Below are positions 12,275 through 25,800 of a DNA stretch of 64,000 nucleotides, piece by piece. The notes under the pieces were generated by a model, which searched no databases, was not told the origin of the DNA, and was given only the letters and a program-made list of their open reading frames with translations. Source of the stretch: Magnolia sinica (taxonomy: Eukaryota > Streptophyta > Magnoliopsida > Magnoliales > Magnoliaceae); the NCBI RefSeq assembly GCF_029962835.1, contig NC_080577.1, positions 7,292,501 through 7,356,500 on the forward strand, in the 5' to 3' direction. Position numbers and translations under genes: made by a program. Each line of letters begins with the position of its first letter. Positions within the stretch are counted from its first letter, which is position 1.

Positions 12275-12757
12275 GGCGTGGATTAGCTGTTACCCTTACT
12301 GTGTGGAGCCCACCTTTATAAAAAAAAATTTGTATATCCACGCCGTCCATCCGTTTCCTCAGCTCATTTTAGTAGGTGATTCCAAAACCTAAGAATATCC
12401 AAACCTCAGGTGGACCATACCGTTGGAAACAGTGGTGAATAACCATTAAAATATTTTTATGGGCCATACAAGTTTTGGATCAAGCTTATCCTTATAATTT
12501 CCCTTCATCCAGGTCTGTTTGACCTTATCAACGGGTTGGATGGAAATTAAACATTACGGTGGGCTTTAATGTGTCCCTAGAAAAGTTTTTAATGGTGGGA
12601 TGTTCAATCACCACTGGTATGGTCCACCTGAGATTTGGACCTCCTTCATTCTTGGGACCACGGCCAAAATGGGCTATAAAAACGGATGGACGGAGTGGAT
12701 ATACAAGAAAGCAATAAGGTGGGCCCAAAGGGTAAGGTAACACCTAATCCGCTCCCC
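12275..12757. mobile_element. Palindromic MULE-like MITE (483 bp) with probable 9-bp target duplication
   Basis: Inverted ends GGCGTGGATTAGCTGTTACC and GGTAACACCTAATCCGCTCC are flanked by CAATGAATG (12266-12274) and TAATGAATG (12758-12766). These are 9-bp direct repeats with one mismatch, the size expected of Mutator-like elements. The two halves are mirror copies (GTGTGGAGCCCACC versus GGTGGGCCCAAAGG) of the family common in this window. No transposase is present. Confidence 0.75.
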
Positions 12758-12766
12758 TAATGAATG

Positions 12767-13681
12767 TCCCAGATCTGTGACACGTATTTCATCGGACAAG
12801 TGGGCAGCGGGAAATGCAGAGCATTGGAGTGTCACAAAGCCCGTAATAATTGCAAATTGCCTCGAAAAACCATCACCCGTTCAGAGTCCCGTTAGCATAT
12901 CCGCCTTTCAAATCTGACCTTCGTGGCCCACAACGTGGTAATTCCAGACCATTGCCTGTTGAGTTCGACCGTGGACGGACCCCAGCAACCCTCCTTTCGA
13001 CACCTGTCAGCTGAACTTGGACGGTTGTCGTTTCTCCCTCCTGAACCATCTATCTGCGGCCCACGAATCGTACAGTTAAGACTGTACCACCGACTATTAT
13101 TTTGAGCCACGGGATCAGCGGTTGGAAACAACAAATCAATGGCCTGGATTCTGATTTGTGGGCCCCACTCGTTAGAAACCGAAAGCCAACGTGTGCAGTA
13201 CAAAGATGCGGGAAGGGTGGTAATGGGCCGGGCTTGGCCCTGGCCCGGCCAGAAATTGTTCAAATCCCTATTTCGGATTGTGATAGTTCCTACTCCATCT
13301 TGTGATCAGGTGTCCAAACATGCACAAATAAATAGACATTTAGAAGATGAAAACCAACGGTCTAGATTCAAAATTCATGGTTTACCTAACTGATGATCGA
13401 AAAATAGAATCTATGGACGCATGAAGTTTGGAGCGTCCCGGATCGGGCGAAACTGACCTCAAATCCGGCCCGAAACTCGACCGGGCCATGCACATACAGC
13501 CCAGTGGCGGATAACGGTTGAAAGCCCGGTACCCGGCCCGTCTCCACCCCATTCAAGAACTCTCTTTCCCGCGAGTTACTCCGAAACTAACCAAGGCCTG
13601 GTTGGGATTTCGGAAACGCCGAAAGAGAAGATAAAAGGAAGCGAACGAGAGAGATTCTTCTCTTCTCAATCGGCTTCGACG
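12767..13681 (+). promoter_or_regulatory. Upstream region of the PDGFA-associated protein gene
   Basis: This GC-rich stretch precedes the start codon at 13682. It has no clear TATA box. The last 130 bp contain CT- and GA-rich leader-like sequence (CTCTCTTTCCCGCGAG, GAGAGATTCTTCTCTTCTC). An open frame at 12892-13263 on the minus strand is not recognised and I treat it as chance. The exact transcription start cannot be read from sequence. Confidence 0.45.
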
Positions 13682-13750
13682 ATGGGAAGGGGAAAATTCA
13701 AGGGAAAGCCTACGGGCCGCAGGCATTTCTCCACCCCCGAGGAGATGCGT

Positions 13751-13819
<69 letters not shown>

Positions 13820-16800
13820 TCTAGGGTTATTCATTATCTGATTGATGCTCAAATCAAATTCTGCTTTCTTTTAAATTCTTCCGAATATCTTCGAACAGCG
13901 TTGTCATTATTGAACGGATTAATGTCAAAAATTCGACATCGAATGACTAAATTAGGTGGGCCCCACCATTTACAGGCGCTGGCCAAAGAAATCCGGCGAA
14001 CGGAACTTGTACTTAGGGTAGGCCGTTGGTAGCCTACTTGATGGATGAGCCTTTTTTGGGTGCCAGTGCACATGCACCCACTTGATGAACGGTCTAGATC
14101 TGGGACATCCTGCACACGTGTTCCGCACTGGTTTGTGTAACCATATGTATCCTTTGCATTACTCCGAATTCGCTACAATAGAGAATACGTCCTGTAGGCC
14201 GTAACTTCACCTTACGTACTGACGAAATTGGCACGATTCCAAACACATGATAAGTTGTAGATTAACAGGAACCTACAATAACCAGCTATTTTCAAATTAT
14301 TTTCTGTAATTTCTAAAATGAGATATCGGCTCGGAGTTTTAAATTTAAAACCCAAGTGCATGCTGTTTGATCATATTTCTAAATGTTTTCAACCTATCGG
14401 TTCTTGTTTGGATGCATCAGTATGATCTGCTTTCGAACACCAAATGGACAATGGCCAACCAAACTTGATGAATGCACATTCATTTGTATTTTCAGTATTT
14501 GATTTTACACTTTCTTCTGTTTTCTAAGAGGAAAACTTTGATACTCTGGCAGAGTGTGATGGATGACACACAGGCGATGAGATATTGTTCACATGGTATA
14601 CAAGTAAATTTAAATTGAACTGGCAAAACTATACCACCTAGATTAGATGTATCATAGACCCAAAAAAATAAAAAATAAAAACACTTAGGGCCTGTTTGAT
14701 TTGCCATAATTACTGGTAATTTGACCGAAATCCATATTTATTTCTTACAATGGTAATTCTAGTCAAAGGTCATCTGTTAAAAGATGACAGCTACTAGGTT
14801 AGTGTAGCTCCAAAGGCGCAAAATGAGGCAGAAATCCCAAAACTATTCTCCTGTCACAAACACCAGCAAAGTTTTGACGAATTGGAGAAACGATGTGGCT
14901 CATGCTCTGTGGGGCCCACTGTCATGTATGTGTTTTATCCATGCCGTCCATCCTTTTTGCCACTTCGTTTTAGGGCGTAAGCCTAAAAATGATGCCGATC
15001 AAAAGCTCAAGTGGACCACATCACAGAAAATGGTGGGGATCCAACAGCCACCGTTGAAAACTTCTTCGGGGCCACATAAATGTTTTATTTGCCATCCAAC
15101 CTGTTCATAAGGTCACACTGATCTGGATGAAGGGAAAACACAAATATAAGCTTCAACCAAATCTTTTGCGGCTCCCAAGAAATTTTCAATGGTCAGCATT
15201 TGATCCCCACTGTTTTATGTGGTGTGGTCCACTTGAGATTTGGATCTGCATCATTTTTTGGCTCATGACCTAAAATGAGCTGGCAAAACAGATGGACGGC
15301 GTGGATAAAACACCTACATCACAATGGGACCCATAGAAGTCAGGAATCATCTTGCCACAGGAGGAAATCCTCTCCTGATTTCATAAGGATTTTTTTGAGA
15401 AGTTGGCTCTTGAGAGAAATCCTCTGATTCCGCCCCTTGAAATGTCAGGCGAATTACAAGTGCGCGGTGTAGACCATCCAAACACGTTTTGAATGCCATC
15501 ATTTTGTATTTACCGTTAATTACATGGAATTACAGCAAATCAAACAGGCCCTTATTTGATTGTTTGACTAGTGAATTGGTGGGCATTTATTGGGTGGTTG
15601 AAATGGAAAGTATCCAATGGCGTTATTTCAGCAAGTGTCCATGAATCGGAGGTTGAAAGTGTTCATCCAATCTGCTTCTCCAATTGTGACTTAGTTTCAC
15701 TGTGTTCCACAATTCAGGCAGTTCAATTCGAGTTAATGCATGCCCTGTGTACAAACAAGTGCCTGCTTATCAAGCATCATATGCTTGCAGAATATCAAGT
15801 AACTTCTCTCAAGTCTAATCACATACCTATATAATTGCAGTTGCTGGAACCTCTACTCGTCCTCGCACCTTTAAGCAGGTATGTCAATTTGTTCCTCTGG
15901 TTGAGATGTTATGATCACATCTTTAAACTTGCGCTTAGATTGCAAGTATACGTCCTCCCTATTATTGAAGACAATTCTGCTGCTTGTGCTAGTCCCCTTT
16001 TATATTAGCAAGTTCAAATGATTCTTTGGGATCAATCTATTAAATTTTCATTGTCTTGCATACTCTTTCATGTCTATTCGGACATAGAGAACCAATCTCT
16101 TTGATACTATCAGGAAGTAGCCGAAGACGAAGAAGAAGAGGAATCTGAAGAAGAAGAAACTGAGGTCAGTAAGCTACAGTTTATTTGGAAAGAAGGTTAG
16201 TAAGATACATTATTATTATTATTATTTGTTTCCATTACAGTGCTTCTCTTCTCATTTGGAAAGTTCATGTTATCAGCTTGATATTTCATTAACCTATATC
16301 AAAAGAAGACTGAATATTGTATTCACTTGCTTCTTATCTATAACTGGGTGTGAATGTTGGCAGAAAAGGAAAGGTCCCCAAAGTGTTATTGAGATTGAGA
16401 ATCCTAATCTGGTAAAACCAAAGAATGTGAAAGCCAGAGATGTTGATGTAAGTCTGACATATCTTCTTGGTTGTACTTTCTTCAGCAGTGCTTCAGACTT
16501 TGTTAGAAACTTTCCCTGATAATGCTTTTGGTAGTGCTTTGAATCGACTGGCTTGATCAAATTCAGTATCAGAAGGTAAACCAGAGAGACAGCTTTCTTC
16601 TCCATATCATATGAGCAATGTTGTCAAAACCGTTATCATATCACAAATCGTAATAGGGGTTGAATCATATCGAATTGCAAATTGTAAGATTTTTTTTATG
16701 GTTTTCTTTAAAATATAAAAAATATAAATAAATCAGAAAAAAATTTAAAACTTTAACACTATCATGACATGGTATTACTTAAAAATTAGATGACTCTTAT

Positions 16801-19800
16801 TTTTCCTTTTTCTTTGTCTTACAAGAAAGTTTCCTTAAAAAATACAAGGATCCTTTAATAATTTATGTTCTTGTTATCTTTCTTGAATGTATAATTGCAT
16901 TTGAAAGGTGGCATTTGATTCCGTAAACCCACGAAAAAAGATATTTTGATTTCTAACCATCATTCCACAATACATATAAGTCAACATGATCATAACCATT
17001 CATATAAACATTCCAAATAAGTCATACATCAATTTGGTGTTTGGGCCATTTAAGAAGTAAGAAATCATAAATAAATAAAAAAAGTTCTACGATTTAACAT
17101 TGAAGAAAATATATATCATTTAATCTCTTATAAAGAACAAAATAAAATAATTTACCTTTTTTAAACAATTCTTTTTTTAAGGTATTTTTTTAAAAATGAT
17201 TCTTAATGCCCCCACCAATTAAAAAACATAAAATGAAAGTCAAATGAAGCTATAGAAGAAAACAAGTATAAATTGAATCGTAAATCATGATTTGAATCAT
17301 AAATCGTAGGATTAAATCATAAAACCGTAATGTTCATATAAAAAGGGATTCGAAGGTAGGATTCAAATTGTTTTGCTTAAGATTAAACTCAAATCACAAA
17401 TCTAGCAAATTATGAATTGTAGAATTTTGACAACAATACATATGAGAAATGTCTTGATAAAACGACAATGCAGCTTGCACTTTCTACACACACATATCCA
17501 ATATATGTTGAGTACGAAATTTCCACTTCAAATTTCTCAGATCGTTTTAATAACATCGACTAAGTACACATCTCAATACTTTTGTCCCTTTAATTTATAC
17601 CAATTGCACATGCATGATGTGTGCCTAATGGTTATTCAAGGTTCTTCTCAAAGAGATCCTCTTAGTGTTGGACATGGTTGAAGTAGTCATTTATTTTCTT
17701 CAATCTTTGTTCATAGACATTTCATTTCCAAGATTAGTTCAGATTGGTCAAGTGGCTGGCACTGACACTATAAATACAACCATACCTGTTAGTCCAGTGA
17801 CAATCTTGACCTGTCTCATATTCGCACCAGATGAAACATAGTGTTATTATTCAGTGACGTTCTTGTTTCCAATTGGTGACTTGTGAAGCCCCAATCCAAA
17901 TCCAGAGGTAGTTAAAAGTCAAATCATGAGGGGAGGGAACATGATGTTGGCCCCAGGATCTGGCCAATTGTTGGGGGGCCCAATCTGTCCATACAAGATG
18001 TCACTGTTTTAGACTTTTTTAATTATTTTATTGTTTAAAGGATTATAGGTGTCCTATGACTAATAGAGCTGGCCATGTGTGAAATAGAGAGGCCTTCTAG
18101 ACTGTTAGGGTTGAGTTTGGAAGGCCTGAGAGCCATCTCATTGGTCCAACTAGTTGTAGTATACAGATCTTAGGGGTGTCAAATGATTATTCCTATTAAT
18201 AGGAGTAGGATAAGTGTTACTCAAATTCTGTGAGAATTTGAATTGAAAAGGGGGCTCTTTCTAGAACTAGAAGCCTTTTAAGACTTTCTATTGGTTATGT
18301 GACCATTGTATTCAGTAAAGGTGTCTATTAAGGGACTCTCCTAGACCTGAAACTTGCTTACAACGAAGAAAGAAGAAACAACAAATTGGGGCTATTGAAA
18401 GTTGTGCCGAGGTCTTCAAGGATGATGCAGGGTGTCACGGGAGTTGATGCTGATGTCGCAACCTCTCCGAGCTTGGATTTTGGCAGGGTTTTGATGTTCT
18501 TGCGATTGCCTTTGCTTTCTAAGGGTTTTCAACCCTTTTTATCGGCTTGGGATGCGATGGGAGATGATAAGGATTACCCCTGGAAGTCTCACCTATTTTA
18601 GGTGACAACAGTTGTAACTGTCTTTCACAGAGGCTTTATGCCATGTCTCATGGAGGTTGTGTCACGGAACATGTGTCCCACTGATGACACACCCTATGTG
18701 ACACGCTTTGTTTCCGGCTTTTAGAGTGATGCAATATGGACGTAAATGGTTTTTTTATAGCTCTTCTTTCCTTCTTTGGTCGTGCACTTGATTTGGTGTA
18801 AACTGCACATGGAAAGGGTGTCTGGACAAAATGAATGGTTTGGGCCATTCATTGAAGATCTAGGCTATCGCCATATGCGATCTTGGCTGTTGACCTATGT
18901 TATGGGTATTAAAATAACTTGAGATACAAAAAGATTAGATGTTCACTATGCCCATGCACTGGGTAGCTTGATGAATGTTATGTTGTATAGAAGGCCGAAT
19001 CTCAGGTACGTAGTAGGCCATGTTAGCGGGTTCTAAGGAATCCTAGTATAAACATTGGCAAGCAGTGAAAAGGATACTTGGACATATCAAAGGTATAAAG
19101 TGGCTGAGGTTATGTTTTTATGCAGTTAAGCTTGAGGTTTTAGGTTATTCAAATGCCAAATTTGTTGGGGACACAGACGATAGCAAGTCTACCTTAGTAC
19201 ACCTTTCTCTTTTTGGAGGAGCTGTTGTTTCTTGGTTTTGTATGTAACAGAGACGTCTCACCATATTTACTTAGGAGGTTGAGTTTATTGTTTGTAGTGC
19301 AACCTTTCTTTTCTTTTCTTTTCTTTTTTTCTTTTTTCTTTTTTCTTTTTTCTTTTTTTTTTGTGAAAGGTGAAATATTTATTCAAGAAAAACAGTCAAA
19401 CAAACAAAGCAGAGAGAATGAAAGAAAAACAATGAAAAGATACAACGAACCAGTCCCCCGACTGAAGGAACCCCAGATCACTCCAAGGCTCAAACCTGAA
19501 AAACTACAAACCAGTCCCCCAATTGGTAGAGCCAAAAATCATTATGGAGCCCAATCCCTTAATAAACCCAAAATCCGGTTCCAAACCCCACTGAGAAATG
19601 CAGACTAGTTACAGAAACACCGATTGTTTCTCACCATCCAAATCCCCCAATGAACAGCTAAGAGGAGGATACACCATTTCCTCCTTCCTAATGAGCCTCC
19701 ATCTTCTGCATGTCAAGAGTGGAAAAGCCCTCAATATCAGCCAGCATCACCCAAACCACAGAGGCCAACTGCTAGCCACATAACCAAATCTCCGCCACTA

Positions 19801-22800
19801 CAGAGCAATGAAGGAACAAGTGATCGACTGTCTCCTCATCCCTAAGGGAAAGGAGGTATGCATTAGGGAGAGTCATGCCCCGTTTCTCAAGGTTATCGAC
19901 TGTATGAATACATTTCCTTCCAACCAGCCATGCAAAAGCTGCCACTTTGGAGGGAGTGCAATAGAACCACACCGCTCCCGTATGATGAGCACCACTCGGG
20001 TTGCCAACTGAGTCAAGGTAGACGTAGAAGGAATGCACCGAAAAGATGTCCGATCTCAACAAACTCCATCAAAGGGAATCTTCCGCTGAACTGGAGGGGA
20101 AAAGACTCTGCAAAGATGAGTGGGAAGTAAGATCGTGGTCCTCATCGCTTGATAGGTTCCTTCTGAGTAGTGGGGCCCAACATTTACTTTTGTCGTCTGG
20201 ATAAAACACTTAATAAAAGATATAGAGCTAGATATAGCTGACGAGTCAATTCACATTTTTTTTACAACCAATCTGTAATTAGATTGATACAAAATGGATG
20301 TAATAGCTCAAAACACAAACATACTGAAGTACAATATCATTATAAACAGGATATCTTTGAGAAGGGAGAAGTAACTACCTTCAGGTGATATGATTGCCAA
20401 TCCATTGACAAAAGTTGTAAGTGCTTAATTGTTTGCAAAGCATGTAGGCCTAATGTGCTTAGGGATGCCTAAGTCGGTGACAACTCGAAAGCCCCAGGAT
20501 AAGTGAATGGGTGGCATATTCGTGGAGAGTGAAAAAACAAACTCATGATGAAAATTTGTACATAAAGGGTAAATCCATAAATAGCGGAAGTAAAACCTTA
20601 TGGCATACTTGGCCCTCATGTCCAAGTGGGAGATGTTGGATCAATGGCCATAAGGCCCTCTTGATCCTAGATGTTTGTGGTGCAAATCCTTGGTAATCCC
20701 TATGTTGGCTTGTTAATTAAGCTTCTAATTGGTTTTCATTTGTACTAATACTAGTGTTAACATTATTCATTTTGCAAAACCATTTTGAAACTTTAGAAAT
20801 CAAGATTTAGAATGGGATTAACGTTTCCTAAATGAGAGGGTCGTTTCACTGTGGGAAAGCTGATGATCCAACTGTTAGAATGGTGGATCAGATGTCTATA
20901 AAAGAAGGTTAGAAATCCCACTGCAATACATAAGAAGAAAACAAGAGAAATCAAGAAAATAATAAAGTAAATCACCTAGGAAGAGACTCCCATTATGATT
21001 AATAGCCATACAACATTCCTCTCTTCGTCTCGGTGGCATTAAACGATTTTGATTTTATGGTCTTTCACTGGTATCAAAGAATCTGGATCAAATTTTTGCG
21101 GAGGAATTGTATTGAACAATCGATCTTGACCATCAGTGGTTTATCTTCATTGGACGTTCATCGAATGTATGGTCCATCTCTGCCGTTAGCCAAGCTTGCA
21201 ACAACGGTTACAAAAGCTTGTCATGAAGACAAGATTTCTCCTAAGGAAGAAAACAATGGTGTGGTGGTGCAGCTACTCGAAGAAGCTAAGGTTAGATAAT
21301 ATTTTAAAAGGGGAAATGAATCTTTCCCTTGCTTTTTTCATGAGAGAGATTAAAGCCTTCCTTTTCTTTTCAAATCAAGGAGTGGTTGGTTGTTTGGGAA
21401 AGGAGCCTTGTTGGAAGTGTGTGCTTGTGTGTTTTCATTTTTGGGTTTTTTATGCAAAGAGTTAGTTAAAATCAAGTCGGGCTAGCCCAAGCCCACTCGA
21501 ACCTTGGTCCATGATAAGGCCTGGAGCCAAGCCCAACTCAAGTCAAAGGCCTAAGCCCAAAGTCATATTAGGCCTAGTTGTGGGCTCTAAGCCGAAAGTC
21601 ATATTAGGCCTGGTTGTGAGCCCGAACCTATCAAATCTAAGCACAAACCCAAAATCCGATTAGGCCCACTTATAGGTCATCTCGCATCCAAATCTTCCAT
21701 GGGCCATATCTTTATCATCCAGACTCATATTTTCAATTCATTAGAACGGGGGCAACCATCTCATAGGAGAAGCAGATCAAGAAATTGGGTTATATCAACA
21801 CGCTGATCGTCAAGCCACGTGAGGCTCGCCCAATGTTTAAGTTATCAGCGAAAAGACGATAATATCGGTGTTGCCAGCGCTGCGACACCGAAAACCCCTT
21901 TTTTCATTTCTCTGCCAGTTATCGGCGAAATATCAGCGATTTTTTTTTATACAGGCGATGTTGTCGGAATATTTCATTTTTTTTCTAGATTATCGACGAA
22001 AGATTAGGAGATCTTATCGAAATACTGGCGATATTATTGGAATATCGATTGTAGCAACCAACCACACAACCTATCACGAGACAACTGTAGCTAACTACCT
22101 CTTTTCTCTTATAAATAGATAAAAATCAGAAGAAAAATCAGAATACCGGGGCTGAAATTGCGTGAATACGTAAAAATTAGGGGAAAAAAATGCAGAGTGA
22201 TTTTCGTACCTGGTTAATCGGAAGTCAAAACAGGAGCTTTTGGATCGACAGAGCCGGTACACATACGCCAAAGGTAAGAAAAATATCACCATCTCCCTCT
22301 TCGGTTTCAATTGAAAGCTCCATGTCTCAATTTCGGCAAAAAATCAAAGATTCGAGCAAGATTTACTCTCGATTTGGGATGATTTAGGGATTTCAAATCT
22401 CCTGCAAAACCCCTCTTATCTCACCATCTTCCGTAAAACCCCTCTTTAGGATTTTTAATTTTTTTTTTCCCTCGAGCAAGAATCCCTCTCGCACTGGCGC
22501 TTTCTCGAGTTTTAGTAGGAAATCGCATTTCGCACTAAGTTACTCAGTACGCTCTTATCGTACTGAGTAAACTCAGTTGGGCCCACCTTGAATGTACATG
22601 GTCTATCTACGTCGTCCATCTGTTTTTCCATCTAATTTAAGGGGTTGAGCCCAAAATTGAAGCATATCTAAAGATCAAGTAGATCATACCATAGGAAATG
22701 ATGGGTATAATGATTTTAACCGTTGAAACCTTTCTAGGCCCCACAGTGATGTTTATCTGTCATCCAACCTATTCATAAGATCATACAGACATGGATGAAG

Positions 22801-25800
22801 GGAAAATAGAAATATAAGCTTGATCCAAAACTTCTATGGCCCCTAAGAATTTTTCAACGGTAGACATTCAATTCAACTATTTCCTGCGGTGTGGTCCATT
22901 TGAACATTCTATATGTTTCATTTTTAGGGTCAGGCCCTAAAATTATCTGGTAAAATTGATGGATGGAATGGATCAAATACATAAATCAAGGTGGACCTCA
23001 CAGAGTTTACTCACTACGCAATCCGTTGGAGTGTAACAGATGGGCACGTATTAGGTACTACCTAGCCTGTTCAAAGCTCAGGACAGGCGGAGGATCCAAG
23101 GGCCACTGAGGGACCACCGTGATGTATGAATCTTATCCACACTGTCCATCCACTTTTCATATCATTCTAGAATACTGGACAAAAAATAAAGCATATCAAA
23201 GGCTCAAGTGGACCACACCATAGGAAGCAACGATGCTAAGGACACCCACCGTTGAAACCTTCCTAGGGCCCACTGTATCGTTTATTTTACATCCAACCCC
23301 TTGATATGGTCATATACACCTGGATGAAGTGAAAAAACAAATATAATCTTGATCTAAAACTTCTGTGGTCCCTAAGAATTTTTCAACGGTAGTAATTTAA
23401 TTACCATCGTGTGGCCCATTTGAGATTTAGATCTTCTATATTTTTTGGATTATGTTCTCAAATAATATGAAGAAATGAATGGACAGTGTGGATAAATTTC
23501 ATACATCATGGTGGCCTCTCAGTGGCCGTCGGATCCTCCGCCTGTCCCGAGCTCTAAACAGGTGAGGGTAGTACCTAATCCGCACGTTATAGGAGATATG
23601 GTGAGATCTCGGACTCACTAAAAGCGGATTGGCTGGTGTACCACACACCAGTGTGTTGACGTCACCAAGTTTTGTGGGTCCCATCATGAGGTATGAGTTA
23701 TATCCAAACCGACCTTCCGCTTGGTGAGCTCGTTGTAAGTCTTGATCCGAAAAATAAGACAGATCCAAAGATCAAGTGGACCACATTGTAAAAAGCAGTG
23801 GAGGATTGAACGCCCTGCCATTGAAACCTTTTTGAGGTTCACTAAAATTTTGGATCAGTATTATATTTGTTTTTTCTCTTAATCCAGGTCTGTGTGACCT
23901 TATGAATAGATTGGATCACAAATAGCAGTGGGAACAATGATTCTCACCGTTAAAACATTCATAGGCCCACCATACACCTGGATCAAGCTTATATTTGTAT
24001 TTTCCCTACATCCATGTTTGTATGATCCTATGAATAGGTTGGATGACAAATAAACATCACTGTGGGGCCTAGAAAGGTTTCAACGGTTGAAATCATTATA
24101 CCCACTGTTTCCTATGGTATGATCCACTTGATCTTTAGATATGCTTCAATTTTGGGCTCAACCCCTTAAATTAGATGGAAAAATAGATGGATGGCGTAGA
24201 TAGACCACATACATTCAAGGTGGGCCCAACTGAGTTTACTCAGTACGATAAGAGCGTACTGAGTAACTTAGTGCGAAATGCAATTTCCCCCTAAAACTCG
24301 AGAAAGTGCTAGTGCGAGAGGGATTCTCACTCGAGGGAAAAAATTAAAAAAACCCTAAAGAGGGGTTCTGCGGGAGATGGTGAGATAAGAGGGGTTTTGC
24401 GGGAGATTTGAAATCCCTAAATCATCCCAAATCGAGAGTAAATCTTGCTCGAATCTCTAATTTTTCGCCGAAATTGAGACATAGAGCTTTCAATTGAAAC
24501 CGAAGAGCGAGATGGTGAGATTTTTCTTACCTTGGGCATATGCGTACCGGCTCTGTCGATCGAGAAGCTCCTGTTCTGACTTCCGATTAACCAGGTACGA
24601 AAATCACTTTGAAATTTTTTTCCCCCAATTTTTACGTATTCACACAATTTCAACCCCGATATTCCGATTTTTCTTCTGATTTTTATCTATTTATCAGAGA
24701 AAAGAGGTAGTTAGCTACAGTTTTCTCGTGATAGGTTGTGTGGTTGGTGGCTACAGTTGATATTCCAATAATATCGCCCGTATTTCGATAATATCTCCCG
24801 ATATTTCATCGATAATGTAGAAAGAAATGAAATATTCCGATAATATCGCCTGTATAAAAAAAAAATCGCCGATATTTCGCCAACAATTGGCAAAGAAACG
24901 AAAAAAGGGGTTTTCGGTGTCGCAGCGCTGGCGACACCGATATTATCGTCGATATTATTGACTTTTTGCCGATAACTTAAACACTGGTTGTGGCTAAGCC
25001 CTATGTTTGAAATGAAAGATATGGGAGAAGCATCTTATGTTTTGGGTATTAAAATAATTTTAAGGATTGAAAATCTTGGCTGTTATGCTTGAGTCAAGAG
25101 AGATATCTTGATATAATACTAGAAAGATTCAGAATGGAATGATGGAAAAAGATTTAAAATTATCAAAAAATGATTGTCCTAAGGACATGAAAGATTAGAT
25201 GTTCCTCATGCAAGCAGTGGGTGGCTTGATGTATGTTGTGTTGTGTACAAGGCTGGATCTCAACTGTATAGTAGGCCTTATTAGCAGGTACTAAAGTAAT
25301 CCTAGCATATAATGCTGACTTGCAGTGAAAAGGATACTTAGATATAGAAAAGGTACAGAGCATTTGGAGTTATGTTTTCAAGTGGATAAACTTGTGATTT
25401 CAGGTTATTGATATGTAGATTTTGTTGAGGACAAGCACAATAGCAAGTCTACCTCATGACATGTTTTCCTCTTTGGAGGAGCTGTTGTTTTTTGGTCTAG
25501 AACGAAACATGGATGTGTTGCCAGGTATACTCAGTAGGTTGAATTTTTTGCTTGAAGTGCAGCCTCTACTTTTACCATCTGGATTAAATGCTTCATAAAG
25601 GTTATGGAGCTGGATATAATTGATGAGCCAATTCACATTTTTTGTGATAACCACGCTTATTTAGATTGATACAATGTGGAGCTAATAGCTCAAATAGCAA
25701 ACACATTGAAGTATAATATCATTATGTACAGGATATCGTTGAGAAGGGAGAAGTGACTATGAATTACTTTTAGGTGATATGATTGTTGGTCCATTGACAA

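Noticed and set aside
12892-13263. Minus-strand open frame of 123 codons upstream of the phosphoprotein gene
   Set aside because: No motif, Trp- and Arg-rich composition typical of GC-rich repeat DNA read out of frame, and heavily overlapped by frames on the other strand.
13553-13852. Minus-strand open frame of 99 codons with a long Arg-Glu repeat
   Set aside because: It is the translation of the (AG)n complement of the CT microsatellite and overlaps the real exon 1 on the other strand.
21819-22387. Short frames in the foldback arm as a protein gene
   Set aside because: The same frames recur in mirror image in the other arm and are 60-84 codons with no recognisable domain.
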